From contig JAFUTK010000056.1 of the NCBI GenBank assembly GCA_017471405.1, positions 1 through 64,000 on the forward strand: DNA of 64,000 nucleotides, written 5' to 3'. The DNA is from Ruminococcus sp. (GTDB lineage Bacteria; Bacillota; Clostridia; Oscillospirales; Ruminococcaceae). The notes below the pieces were generated by a model. The model saw only the letters and a program-made list of their open reading frames with translations. It searched no databases and was not told the origin of the DNA. The translations under genes and the position numbers were made by a program. Below, piece after piece: positions 7,238 to 15,931 of the stretch; within the stretch, counting starts at the first letter, position 1; each line of letters begins with the position of its first letter.

Positions 7238-8848
7238 TTGACCGAATTACAAAAGGAAATAAACAGACGGCGCACCTTCGCCATAATCTCCCACCCCGAC
7301 GCAGGTAAGACCACCCTCACCGAGAAATTCCTGCTCTACGGCGGAGCTATCGCCCAGGCAGGCGCCGTAAAGGGAAAGAAGAATTCCCGCCATGCAGTCT
7401 CCGACTGGATGGAGATAGAAAAGCAGCGAGGCATCTCCGTTACCTCGTCAGTTATGCAGTTCCAGTATGAGGGCTTCTGCATAAACATTCTGGACACCCC
7501 GGGACATCAGGACTTCTCGGAGGACACCTACCGCACCCTTATGGCTGCCGACTCGGCAGTAATGGTCATCGACGCTTCAAAGGGCGTGGAAAACCAGACC
7601 AGAAAGCTCTTCAAGGTCTGCGCTATGAGACATATCCCAATATTCACCTTTATAAATAAGATGGATAGAGAGTCCCGCGACCCCTTTGAGCTCTGTCAGG
7701 AGATAGAGCAGGAGCTGGGCATCCCCACCTACCCCGTAAACTGGCCCATCGGCTGCGGAAAGGAATTCAAGGGAGTATATGACAGGGAAAAGAAGCACAT
7801 CATCTCCTTTACCGCCAACGACGAAATGGCCTTCGGCAAGCACAAGATAGCCGCCTACGAGGTGGAGCTTGGCGACCCCGGACTTGACGAGCTTATCGGT
7901 GCTGACCTGCACTCCCAGCTCTCCGACGACATCGAGCTGCTGGACGGCGCCAGCGAGGACTTCGACATCAAGGCTGTCCACGAAGGACGGCTCTCGCCGC
8001 TGTTCTTCGGCTCGGCACTGACCAATTTCGGAGTTGAGCCCTTCCTTGAGAACTTTTTGCAGATGACCCCTCCTCCTATGGCGAGGACATCAACAGAGGG
8101 CGTCATCGACCCCTTCGACCCCAATTTTTCCGCCTTCGTGTTCAAGATACAGGCCAATATGAACAAGGCTCACCGCGACCGCATCACCTTTATGAGGGTA
8201 TGCTCCGGAAAGTTTGACAAGGAAATGGACGTGCTCCACGTTCAGGGGAACAGGAAAATGCGTCTCTCCCAGCCCCAGCAGATAATGGCGCAGGAGCGGG
8301 AGATAATCGACGAGGCCTACGCAGGAGATATAATAGGCGTATTCGACCCGGGCATCTTCTCCATCGGAGATACGGTGTGTGCGCCGGGGAAGAAATTCGA
8401 GTTTGAGGGCATACCAACCTTTGCGCCGGAGCATTTCGAGAGAGTGCGTCCCAAGGACACAATGAAGCGCAAGCAGTTTGTCAAGGGTGCAGAGCAAATA
8501 GCTCAGGAGGGTGCCATTCAGATATTCCATGAGCCTAACACCGGTATGGAGGAGGTAATCGTGGGAGTTGTGGGCGTGCTTCAATTTGAGGTATTCCAGT
8601 ACAGAATGAAGAACGAGTACAATGTGGACATTGTGATAGAGGGGCTGCCCTACTCACATATCCGGTGGATATCCAAGCTGCCGGTAGACGATGTAAAGAA
8701 GCTGAAGCTGTCATCGGACACAAAGATAGTGCAGGATTTCAGGGACAACTTCCTGCTGCTGTTCTCCAGCGAGTGGAATATCCGCTGGGCGCTGGAAAAG
8801 AACGAGGGCCTAGAGCTGGCGGAGTTCAGCCGCGGCGAGCTGCAATAA
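7238..8848 (+). CDS. prfC: Peptide chain release factor 3
   Basis: This GTPase of about 536 residues recycles RF1/RF2 from the ribosome after peptide release. The G domain starts almost at the N-terminus with the P-loop HPDAGKTTLTEK. It continues with QRGISVTSSVMQF, DTPGHQDF (G3) and NKMD (G4), followed by translation-factor beta-barrel domains and an RF3-type C-terminus. I placed the start at TTG 7238 (MTELQKEINRRR), because AGGAGG sits 8 bases upstream and RF3 proteins begin at this point. An ATG at 7217 would place that ribosome site inside the gene. Confidence 0.96.
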   Translation: MTELQKEINRRRTFAIISHPDAGKTTLTEKFLLYGGAIAQAGAVKGKKNSRHAVSDWMEIEKQRGISVTSSVMQFQYEGFCINILDTPGHQDFSEDTYRTLMAADSAVMVIDASKGVENQTRKLFKVCAMRHIPIFTFINKMDRESRDPFELCQEIEQELGIPTYPVNWPIGCGKEFKGVYDREKKHIISFTANDEMAFGKHKIAAYEVELGDPGLDELIGADLHSQLSDDIELLDGASEDFDIKAVHEGRLSPLFFGSALTNFGVEPFLENFLQMTPPPMARTSTEGVIDPFDPNFSAFVFKIQANMNKAHRDRITFMRVCSGKFDKEMDVLHVQGNRKMRLSQPQQIMAQEREIIDEAYAGDIIGVFDPGIFSIGDTVCAPGKKFEFEGIPTFAPEHFERVRPKDTMKRKQFVKGAEQIAQEGAIQIFHEPNTGMEEVIVGVVGVLQFEVFQYRMKNEYNVDIVIEGLPYSHIRWISKLPVDDVKKLKLSSDTKIVQDFRDNFLLLFSSEWNIRWALEKNEGLELAEFSRGELQ

Positions 8849-8854
8849 CAAATC

Positions 8855-8895
8855 AAAAGCCGTTTTCCCCACCAAACCGGGGGGAGCGGCTTTTT
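8855..8895 (+). terminator. Terminator of prfC
   Basis: AAAAGCCG...CGGCTTTTT with CCCC/GGGG pairing inside, ending in five T residues, 7 bp after the stop codon. Confidence 0.85.
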
Positions 8896-9030
8896 GCAGC
8901 GCCGAAAAGCTGTCGATCTGCACTCACAGGAAACAGTGAGCGCCAGCGAACGTTTTTCCGTACCCTAGCTCGCAAGGTGAGGGGCGACGTGTTTGCGCAT
9001 TGTGCCGGCGAAGGCAAGTCCCCCGGGTGT
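8895..9030 (+). repeat. Dispersed ~330-bp repeat, partial copy 2 (3' half)
   Basis: Starts with GCAGCGCCGAAAAGCTG and runs through CAGGAAACAGTGAGCG and GAACGTTTTTCCGT, matching the right half of the copies at 53860-54260 and 58655-58960. It lies between the prfC terminator and the promoter region of the second htrA gene, and fills most of that 313-bp gap. Confidence 0.7.
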
Positions 9031-9161
9031 GAAAAAAATAAATTTTTAACTGTCAAAAATTTTTGCGCAGATTATCATAGTTCTATCACATTCGGGGGTA
9101 TAATTAATTACAGAAACAAAAAAAGCCAAGGCTTCACATATAAAAACGGAGGCGTTTTAGA

Positions 9162-10595
9162 ATGGATAACTTCAACAACTACAATGGCTACAACAGCAAT
9201 AACAATAACGGCTACAACGAGCAGCAGGGCTACAATACCCAGAACACCCAGAGCTACTACGGATATCAGGGCTACGGCAATGATATGAACGAGGTAGTCT
9301 ACAAGCCAGAGAAGAAGCCCGGCAGAGGCAAGAGAATTCTGGCAGGCATCGTAGGCGTGCTGGCAGTGGCGGCTATCGGCGCTACCTCTATCGTGGGCTA
9401 CAGCCTCGTTACCGGTGACAAGCTCATCGGCACTGATGACTCCTCCTCCAAGACCGAGCGCTCATCTGTTTCCACCGCTCTGAAAAACGACAATGCCACC
9501 ACACAGTCTGGCGACAAGTCGGAGAATACCGACCGCGAGCTCCCCACCATCGTTCAGCTGGCTTCTCCCGACGACGCGATGAAGATACCCGACATCGTTG
9601 ACAAGGTTTCCCCCTCGGTAGTAGGCATTTCCTGCGTTACCAATCAGGGCACCGCAAAGGGTACCGGCATCATAATGAGCTCCGACGGCTACATCATCAC
9701 CAATGCACACGTTGTTGACGGCGCCATCAGCATTTCGGTGCTGCTACCCAGCAACTACTCTGACGAGAGCAGCTCCGACAGCGACGAACTGACCGTTGAT
9801 GCAACTCTCATTGGCAAGGATACACAGACCGATATCGCGGTCCTCAAGATAAACAAGACCGGCCTCACCGCCGCAGAGTTCGGCAAGAGCTCCGACCTTC
9901 AGGTGGGTGAGCTGGCGATAGTAATAGGCAACCCTCTGGGCTTTGAGCTTTCAAACTCGGTAACTGCCGGCATCATCTCCGCTCTTGACAGGTCCATCAC
10001 CATTGACGACAGAACCATGAACACCATTCAGACCGATGCCGCCATCAACAACGGAAACTCCGGCGGACCGCTGATCAATGCTTACGGTCAGGTAATAGGT
10101 ATCACCTCTGCGAAGGTAACCTCCACCTACGGCGAGGGTCTGGGCTTTGCGATCCCGATAGATGAGGCTATCCCCATCGTTCAGGAGCTCATCAAGAACG
10201 GCTATGTCAGCGGCAGACCTACCCTCGGTGTTTCAGGCGAGGACGTATCCACTGTTTATGCGCAGTACTACGATCTTCCCGGCGGCTTCTTTGTAAGGAG
10301 CGTCAACTCCGGAAGCGCAGCTGAAAAGGCCGGCATCAAGGTCAACGACATCATCATCGGTATCCAGGGCGAGCTTATTTCCTCCCTGCAGGAATTTAAC
10401 GACATCAAGAACCAGTACAAGGCGGGAGACACCATCTCGGTTTCGGTATACAGAAACAAGCAGATAATCGACCTTGATGTTACTCTTGACGAGTACAAGG
10501 ACACTGCCGAGACCCAGTCCTCCAATCAGAACAACTACGATGACTACGACGCATACGATCAGTACCGTCAGTTCTTCAACCAGTTCCCGTTCTGA
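9162..10595 (+). CDS. HtrA/DegP-like serine protease, second copy
   Basis: The 477-residue S1C protease has an unusual N-terminus rich in Asn, Tyr and Gln (residues 1-45, cytoplasmic), one membrane anchor (about 60-82), a Ser/Thr-rich linker, a protease domain and a PDZ domain (about 350-450). The triad is His183 (TNAHVV), Asp224 (TDIAVLK) and Ser300 (GNSGGPL). The C-terminus ends with another Asn/Tyr/Asp-rich stretch. The ATG follows ACGGAGG. It is transcribed alone. The -10 is probably TATAAT at 9099-9104, but no good -35 is visible, so an activator such as the envelope-stress regulator at 5364-6068 could control it. Confidence 0.95.
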   Translation: MDNFNNYNGYNSNNNNGYNEQQGYNTQNTQSYYGYQGYGNDMNEVVYKPEKKPGRGKRILAGIVGVLAVAAIGATSIVGYSLVTGDKLIGTDDSSSKTERSSVSTALKNDNATTQSGDKSENTDRELPTIVQLASPDDAMKIPDIVDKVSPSVVGISCVTNQGTAKGTGIIMSSDGYIITNAHVVDGAISISVLLPSNYSDESSSDSDELTVDATLIGKDTQTDIAVLKINKTGLTAAEFGKSSDLQVGELAIVIGNPLGFELSNSVTAGIISALDRSITIDDRTMNTIQTDAAINNGNSGGPLINAYGQVIGITSAKVTSTYGEGLGFAIPIDEAIPIVQELIKNGYVSGRPTLGVSGEDVSTVYAQYYDLPGGFFVRSVNSGSAAEKAGIKVNDIIIGIQGELISSLQEFNDIKNQYKAGDTISVSVYRNKQIIDLDVTLDEYKDTAETQSSNQNNYDDYDAYDQYRQFFNQFPF

Positions 10596-10643
10596 TACAA
10601 CAAAGAACTCTTCCTAATTTTTTCATATTCTTTTACTTCTCAG

Positions 10644-10673
10644 AAACGGTCACCCGCAAGGGTGGCCGTTTTT
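10644..10673 (+). terminator. Terminator of the second htrA gene
   Basis: AAACGGTCACCC GCAA GGGTGGCCGTTTTT, a tight hairpin with a T-tract. Confidence 0.9.
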
Positions 10674-10701
10674 GGTGCGTGCACAGCGTGCACCACGCAA
10701 A

Positions 10702-10819
10702 TCGCGTTATGCTCCTTCGTCGCTTTCATTTGTGTGGGCGACACACTTTTACGCCCGCGGCGGGACACGCCCCCGCGGGCGAATTCGCGTTACGCTCCTT
10801 CGTCGCTTTCATTTATGTG
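10702..10819 (+). repeat. Pair of 35-bp direct repeats, 83 bp apart
   Basis: The blocks at 10702-10736 and 10785-10819 (TCGCGTTA[T/C]GCTCC...) differ at only two positions. Between them is a GCGGGCG-type inverted repeat (10753-10781). The 456-bp gap holds no convincing gene: the reading frames across it simply follow the repeat. Function unknown. Confidence 0.7.
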
Positions 10820-10972
10820 CAGCGCCCGATGCGAATACCTTTTTCCATACTTTCCGAGACTATATCGTCAGCAAGGGGCTGTCCTCCCTCAAAATTGATA
10901 GTCATAATAAACAATATGGCTTAAAATGTGGAAAATAATTGTTCATATTAAAACAAAAATACTTTAAATCTA

Positions 10973-11001
10973 TTGACAAAATGTTCCGTTTGAGTTAATA
11001 T
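10973..11001 (+). promoter_or_regulatory. Promoter of the zinc-ribbon protein gene
   Basis: TTGACA (10973-10978) and TAATAT (10996-11001), 17-bp spacer, in an AT-rich stretch. Confidence 0.65.
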
Positions 11002-11051
11002 TATAGTAGCGTATTCATATAATGTATGAAATTATTAGGGAGGAAAACATT

Positions 11052-12014
11052 ATGTCAAAATTCTGTACGACCTGCGGCGCTGCTCTGGACGATAACGCTA
11101 CATTCTGCACCAACTGCGGCACACCTCAACAGGCACAGCAGGCTGCTCCTTCACAGGGCGCTGCTCCTGCACAGGCAAACGCTGCCGGCGGCACACCCGC
11201 TACCGCTGCTGCTTCCGCTGTAAAGGATAAGCTGGCAAGCGTTGATATGAGCGGCTTCAAAACTGCTCTCTCCAAGGAGAACATCGCAAGCCTCAAGACC
11301 AACCCCAACAAGTACACTATCATCACACTGTGTGCTATCGGCGTTGTTTGTCTGGCACTTATCATCATTCTGCTGGTAGTTCTGCTGGGCGGCGGCTACA
11401 AGAAGCCTGTCAAGAATATGATCAAGGCTCTCGAGACCGGCGACGGTGAGTATATGGTAAAGGTTCTTGCAGAGTGCGAGGCTGATGCCAAGGAAGAAAG
11501 ATACGTTGACGACGGCGATTATGACTCTCTCGAGGAGTACTATGAGGAGACTCTTGAGAAAAAGCTCGAGAAGCTCGAGGACGAGTACGGCGATGACATC
11601 TCCATCTCCTTCAGCGTATATGAGAAGGATGAGCTCACCGAGAAGCAGCTCAAGAGCTACAAGAGCTACTACAAGAGCGACTTTGACAAGAAGGTAGACG
11701 TTTCTGCCGGCTACAACCTGCTGCTCGAAATGGAGTGGGAGGGCGACGACGATGAGGAAGCCGGCCTTGCTGCTGTTACCGTACTTAAGGTTGACGGTGA
11801 CTGGGTGATCTATTCTCCTTCCCTCAACGATATCATTCCCACCACTGTAGGCGGAAGCGCATTTGCAGGCGATGAGGACGAGATCGACGATATGAAGGAT
11901 CAGTACAAGAAGATGAAGAAGGCTGCTGACAAGCTGAAGGATCTTGACGATATCGACGATCTGGACGACCTGGGCGATGTCCTTGGCGACCTTGATCTCG
12001 GCGACTTTATGTAA
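11052..12014 (+). CDS. Zinc-ribbon membrane protein
   Basis: The 320-residue protein begins with a zinc ribbon whose ligands are Cys5, Cys8, Cys19 and Cys22. An Ala/Gln/Pro-rich linker (25-60) leads to one membrane helix (about 89-112). The roughly 200-residue C-terminal domain is rich in Asp, Glu and Lys and ends in an Asp-Leu repeat tail (DDIDDLDDLGDVLGDLDLGD). The start is the ATG after GGGAGGA. The layout suggests a cytoplasmic zinc finger tethered to an external domain, as in the TcaA/YvbJ type of Firmicute protein, but I do not recognise the external domain. The following lipoprotein and zinc-ribbon genes probably belong to the same group. Confidence 0.8.
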   Translation: MSKFCTTCGAALDDNATFCTNCGTPQQAQQAAPSQGAAPAQANAAGGTPATAAASAVKDKLASVDMSGFKTALSKENIASLKTNPNKYTIITLCAIGVVCLALIIILLVVLLGGGYKKPVKNMIKALETGDGEYMVKVLAECEADAKEERYVDDGDYDSLEEYYEETLEKKLEKLEDEYGDDISISFSVYEKDELTEKQLKSYKSYYKSDFDKKVDVSAGYNLLLEMEWEGDDDEEAGLAAVTVLKVDGDWVIYSPSLNDIIPTTVGGSAFAGDEDEIDDMKDQYKKMKKAADKLKDLDDIDDLDDLGDVLGDLDLGDFM

Positions 12015-12036
12015 GAAGCAACAAACCAAAGACCTC

Positions 12037-12067
12037 GGACGGACTGAAATATGTCCGTCCTTGTTTT
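12037..12067 (+). terminator. Terminator after the first zinc-ribbon gene
   Basis: GGACGGAC / GTCCGTCC stem with an 8-nt loop and TTGTTTT tail. It ends only 7 bp before the proposed lipoprotein start, so the next gene depends on read-through. Confidence 0.8.
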
Positions 12068-12074
12068 AAAAGCT

Positions 12075-12572
12075 ATGAGGACTGTTAAACTACTGCTGCT
12101 GGCAGGGATAATGACGGGTATGATGCTCATCACGTCTGCCTGCGGCAAAAAGCAGAGCGCTCCCTCCGCACATTACGAGGCGGTGCTCGATACTCTGGTC
12201 TCATCGGTCAACGTTCAGGATACGGAGTCATATCTGCGGTGCTTTACCAGCGACGCAAGGCAGGCCTACGCCTCCTCCGAGAGCTACGACCCGGAGCTGG
12301 CAAAGGACTTGGCTCAGAAGAACGAGGATAAGAGCCTGAAAATGCAGTACACCACCTTAGAGCACACCGAGCTGGACAGCTCCGGCATTGCAAAGCTGCA
12401 AAGCGAGCACGCCGAGAAGTACTCCCGGCGCATCGAGGTGACAAAGGCTTACCAGCTCAAGGTGGAATTCTCCTCCGGAGCAGAGGATAAGCAGATGCAG
12501 CTGACGGTTTTCAACAACGGCAGCAGCTGGCTTATTGAGGGCGATGTGATCGACAACTTTTTTGACAAGTAA
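12075..12572 (+). CDS. Small lipoprotein of unknown function
   Basis: The 165-residue protein has a lipoprotein signal peptide: MRTVK, a hydrophobic core and a lipobox ending in ITSAC at about residue 19. The mature part (HYEAVLDTLVSSVNVQDTE...) has the size and pattern of an NTF2-like/DUF4878 domain, but this is only a guess. I placed the start at ATG 12075, because an upstream in-frame ATG (12051) falls inside the preceding terminator hairpin. No good ribosome site precedes either codon, which is unusual for this genome. The next zinc-ribbon gene begins 24 bp downstream. Confidence 0.75.
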   Translation: MRTVKLLLLAGIMTGMMLITSACGKKQSAPSAHYEAVLDTLVSSVNVQDTESYLRCFTSDARQAYASSESYDPELAKDLAQKNEDKSLKMQYTTLEHTELDSSGIAKLQSEHAEKYSRRIEVTKAYQLKVEFSSGAEDKQMQLTVFNNGSSWLIEGDVIDNFFDK

Positions 12573-12595
12573 TGATATGAAAGGATGCGAAAGCT

Positions 12596-13399
12596 ATGTC
12601 TATCATTTGTAAGAACTGCGGCAAGGAGCTTGCCGATAACGCTAAATTCTGCGGAGGCTGCGGCTCTAAAATAGAGGCTGAGCCCGCCGCTGCCGAGAGC
12701 ACCTGCCCCGCCTGCGGAGCAGCCGTTCCCGCCAATGCAGGCTTCTGCACCACCTGTGGAACTGCATTTCCCCGCGCTTCCATACCCGCTCCCTCTCCCG
12801 ATGAGCCCACCGGTATGGAGGAGCTTGTTCCTCCCGTTATAAATGACAGCACCTTTGCTGCCGCCGAGCCCGCCCAGGAGGTCTACAACTCTATGGAGGG
12901 CATTGCCACTGCCGCACAGCAGGAGGTAAGGCAGGCAGTTCCCCCTGTTCAGGAGGCTGTTCCGCCTGTTATCGAGCAGCAGCCGGTATATCAGCAGGCA
13001 CAGCAGACCTACCAGCAGGCACAGCAGACCTACCAGCAGGCTCAGCAGATGTATCAGCAGCCCCAGCAGGCTTATCAGCAGGCTCAGCAGGCATATCAGC
13101 AGCCCCAGGGCTACAATATGCCGAACCAGCCCCAGTATCAGCCCTACCCTGACCCCACAGCCGTTCCCACCGAGCAAGGCAAGAAGGCCAGCAGCGTAGT
13201 GGTACCTGTTATTCTGATAATCCTCATTCTGGGAGTTATCGCTTTCGACGTGTTCTTCCTGTTCAGGGATAAGATCTTCGGCAGCGACGATGACAGCTCC
13301 AGCAAGAAATCTTCAAGCAAGAGCTCCGTTTCCAGAGTCGTTGAGGACGACGACGATGACGAAAAGCCCGCCAAGGCCGAGGACGACGGCGAGGAATAA
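12596..13399 (+). CDS. Double zinc-ribbon, Gln-rich, single-pass membrane protein
   Basis: The 267-residue protein has two zinc ribbons (Cys5/8/19/22 and Cys37/40/51/54), a Pro/Glu-rich linker and six heptads of the type YQQAQQT/YQQPQQA (about residues 132-173). A membrane helix follows (about 203-226), then a short Ser/Lys and Asp/Glu tail. The second ribbon is close in sequence to that of the protein encoded at 11052-12014. AAAGGATG precedes the ATG. The low-complexity Gln/Tyr region probably is a flexible spacer. No enzymatic domain is visible. Confidence 0.8.
   Translation: MSIICKNCGKELADNAKFCGGCGSKIEAEPAAAESTCPACGAAVPANAGFCTTCGTAFPRASIPAPSPDEPTGMEELVPPVINDSTFAAAEPAQEVYNSMEGIATAAQQEVRQAVPPVQEAVPPVIEQQPVYQQAQQTYQQAQQTYQQAQQMYQQPQQAYQQAQQAYQQPQGYNMPNQPQYQPYPDPTAVPTEQGKKASSVVVPVILIILILGVIAFDVFFLFRDKIFGSDDDSSSKKSSSKSSVSRVVEDDDDDEKPAKAEDDGEE
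12989..13114 (+). repeat. In-frame 21-bp tandem repeat (six units)
   Basis: Six consecutive 21-base units encode YQQ[A/P]Q[Q/G]x. The first two units differ by a single silent base. Such an array may expand or contract by slippage without breaking the frame. Confidence 0.85.
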
Positions 13400-13418
13400 T
13401 TTTAGACATTAACAGCAA

Positions 13419-13448
13419 GCCCTTTCCATTCCGGAAAGGGCCTTTTTT
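13419..13448 (+). terminator. Terminator after the zinc-ribbon group
   Basis: GCCCTTTCC / GGAAAGGGC stem followed by CTTTTTT. Confidence 0.9.
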
Positions 13449-13458
13449 GCCGGCAGTC

Positions 13459-13487
13459 TTGCAATCACCGTTTCGGTATGCTATAAT
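13459..13487 (+). promoter_or_regulatory. Promoter of the GH59-like gene
   Basis: TTGCAA (13459-13464), 17-bp spacer ending in TGC, TATAAT (13482-13487): an extended -10 promoter. Confidence 0.75.
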
Positions 13488-13519
13488 GTGGAAAATGCAT
13501 TTATAAGGAGGGCTCACCC

Positions 13520-15889
13520 TTGAAGGATATCATTATCGACGGCGGTACCGCCAATAGGGCGAAAAACAGCTTCTGGCGGGGCTTCGGCTTCATCAGCGCC
13601 AACAATTCCTCCCGCCTTCTGCTGGACTATAAACGGGAGCACCCGGAGGTCTACCGCAAGCTCTTAAAGTGGATGTTCGACCCCAAAGAGGGTCTGGGAA
13701 TGACCCACCTTAAGCTGGAAATGGGCGCCGACATCAACTCCTCCAGCGGGACGGAGCCCTCAACAAAGCGCTCAGCCGACGAGCCGGCTAACGTGCTGCG
13801 AGGTGCAGGCTTTGCCCTTGCCGCCGACGCGGTGAAGATAAACCCCGACCTCAATTTAGAGCTGCTCTCCTGGGGAGTTCCGGGATATATCCACAACGCC
13901 CCGGAGGAGGAGAAATTCCCTCTGCGGTATCAGTGGTTCAAGCAGACGCTGGACGCCGCCTACAGGGTCTGGGGGCTAAAATTCAAGTTCATCGACCCCA
14001 ACATTAATGAGCGTGTGGTGGAGCGGGAGTGGATAAAATACTTCTCCCGCGCCCTTAAAGCTGAGACTGACTGCCACTACCCCTATAAGGATATCAGGAT
14101 AGTAATAGCCGACGAAGAGGCGCACTTTAACGCCGCCCTTGATATGCTCAACGACCCGGAGCTGATGGAGGCCGTCGATGTGGTGGGAGTGCACTACATC
14201 TCCCGTTCCGATGAGAACACCCAAAGGTGCAAGCGGGAGTTCGGCAAGGAGCTGTGGTACAGTGAGGGGCTCTCCCCTGCCAACGTGCCGGAGCTGACCG
14301 TCAGAGCCGACGGCAGCGGGCTCAGAGGCGTCAACAGTCTGCTGGACGTGGCGGGCAGGATAGTCAATATGTACCCCACCGGGGGCTACACCCTCTACGA
14401 ATTCCAGCCGGCGATAGCCGCCTATTACAGCGGGGTAAACTACTTCCCCAAGCAGCTAATTCGCGCAAACGAGCCTTGGTCGGGACATATAAAGGTAGAC
14501 GCGGGAATGGCTATGGCGCAGCACTTTGCACTCTTCGCCAAAAAGGGCTGGCTGCCTGTTGAAAGCGCCTGCTTCGGCGACGGCGAGGAGCGGGACCACG
14601 TCCTTCTCAACACAAATGACAACTACCTCACCCTCTGCGACCCGGCAGGAGATGATTACTCAGCGGTGCTGGTAAATCATTCCAACAGCGAGCGGAGCTA
14701 TCGTGTCACCGTCAGGGGGCTTGCCGGTGCCGGGAGGACGGTACATCTCTGGGAGACTAGGGGACCCGACAGCGGAGCGATAGATGAAAACTGGTTCAAA
14801 CACATCGGGGATATCGAGCCTGTAAAGACAAGTGAGGGGTTTAGCTATGAGATAACCGTCAAGCCGAATTCTATGCTGACGGTCTCGACACTTGAGGTCA
14901 CTCCCCTCGACCTTTCTGACGACACCCCCGCCGGGGTGATGCCTCTGCCCTACCGGGATGACTTCACCGGGGAAGATATCTCCCTCACCGGAGGCACTCC
15001 CCGCTACACCACCGACCAGGGCGGCGCCTTTGAGGTAATACCCGACCCGGAACGAGGGCAGGTGCTCTGCCAAATGATAACCCCGCATACCAAGGGCTCC
15101 GAATGGGGGTACACCCCGAACCCTGTCACCTCTCTGGGGGACGACCTCTGGGCAAACTACTCCGTCAGCGCGGAAGTAAAGCTTGTCTCCGGAAACAGCG
15201 ACAACTACGCCGGCATCGGTCTGCGCTACATCAATGCCGCTGCCGACAACTCTATGAGCGGCTATCGCCTACAGCTTACCGGCGACGGCAGATGGCAGCT
15301 TATGCGCATACGCGAGCTGCTGGCGGAGGGCGTAATAGAGGGCTTTGCCCCGGGCAGGTGGTACCTCCTCTCCCTGACCGCCGACGGCGACAGGCTCTCC
15401 TGCTCGGTGGAGGGCAGGTTCTGTGCGGAGCTGACCCTTTCGGGGGAGATGACCTTCTCCGGCAGAGCTGCGTTTTACAGCGCCTACTGCCCCAACTGCT
15501 TTGACAGGCTGGAAATAACGCCTCTGCCTTCCACCACCGCCGTTACCCGCGTTGACGCGCTGGACAGCGCCATCAGCTACGAGGGGGCGCTCCGCTTTGT
15601 GACTATGGGCTCATTTACTCTCCACAACCGCACCGCGGCGGAGCTTGAAAGCGGCGGCAGCCTCACGATGGACTTCTCCGGCGAAAGCGCCGCTCTTATC
15701 GCCAAGGCAGAGGACGCTGAGGTGACAGTTACCGTTGACGGCAAAGCGCTCCTTGACCGCAAGGCTCTGAACTGCTCCACTGCCCGCTCGGCGGTATGGC
15801 ACTGCTGCGGGCTGGACGGCGGCAGCCACAGGCTTGAGGTCACCGTTCATTCGGGGAAGCTGATACTCGATTCGGTGGAATATGCATAA
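13520..15889 (+). CDS. GH59-like glycoside hydrolase (galactocerebrosidase family)
   Basis: The 789-residue protein resembles the GH59 fold of galactosylceramidase: GFGFISANNSSRLLLDY, then a TIM barrel with MTHLKLEMGADINSSSGTEPS, LLSWGVPGY, VVGVHY and ANEPWSGHI. The expected acid/base (Glu164 in NINER) and nucleophile (Glu249 in ELWYSEG) are in place. A beta-sandwich and a lectin-like C-terminal region follow. The likely reaction is removal of terminal beta-galactose, but the substrate is unknown. There is no signal peptide, so it probably works in the cytoplasm. It starts at TTG, 8 bases after AAGGAGG, and is transcribed alone between two terminators. Family assignment is by remembered motifs. 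Confidence 0.8.
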   Translation: MKDIIIDGGTANRAKNSFWRGFGFISANNSSRLLLDYKREHPEVYRKLLKWMFDPKEGLGMTHLKLEMGADINSSSGTEPSTKRSADEPANVLRGAGFALAADAVKINPDLNLELLSWGVPGYIHNAPEEEKFPLRYQWFKQTLDAAYRVWGLKFKFIDPNINERVVEREWIKYFSRALKAETDCHYPYKDIRIVIADEEAHFNAALDMLNDPELMEAVDVVGVHYISRSDENTQRCKREFGKELWYSEGLSPANVPELTVRADGSGLRGVNSLLDVAGRIVNMYPTGGYTLYEFQPAIAAYYSGVNYFPKQLIRANEPWSGHIKVDAGMAMAQHFALFAKKGWLPVESACFGDGEERDHVLLNTNDNYLTLCDPAGDDYSAVLVNHSNSERSYRVTVRGLAGAGRTVHLWETRGPDSGAIDENWFKHIGDIEPVKTSEGFSYEITVKPNSMLTVSTLEVTPLDLSDDTPAGVMPLPYRDDFTGEDISLTGGTPRYTTDQGGAFEVIPDPERGQVLCQMITPHTKGSEWGYTPNPVTSLGDDLWANYSVSAEVKLVSGNSDNYAGIGLRYINAAADNSMSGYRLQLTGDGRWQLMRIRELLAEGVIEGFAPGRWYLLSLTADGDRLSCSVEGRFCAELTLSGEMTFSGRAAFYSAYCPNCFDRLEITPLPSTTAVTRVDALDSAISYEGALRFVTMGSFTLHNRTAAELESGGSLTMDFSGESAALIAKAEDAEVTVTVDGKALLDRKALNCSTARSAVWHCCGLDGGSHRLEVTVHSGKLILDSVEYA

Positions 15890-15890
15890 A

Positions 15891-15927
15891 AAGACCGGTA
15901 TCTCTTTGCGGAGATACCGGTCTTGCT
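15891..15927. terminator. Bidirectional terminator between GH59-like gene and trpA
   Basis: A perfect 14-bp stem AAGACCGGTATCTC / GAGATACCGGTCTT with a 6-nt loop. It has TTGCTTT on the plus side and TTTTTATG on the minus side, and lies between convergent genes. Confidence 0.9.
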
Positions 15928-15931
15928 TTCC

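Noticed and set aside
8665..9288. Open frame of 207 codons on the plus strand overlapping prfC, repeat DNA and the second htrA gene
   Set aside because: It overlaps two well-supported genes in other frames and is open only because of repeat composition.
13001..13110. Possible CRISPR-like array in the Gln-rich region
   Set aside because: Units are 21 bp, directly adjacent and in frame, with no spacers; it is a protein-coding tandem repeat.
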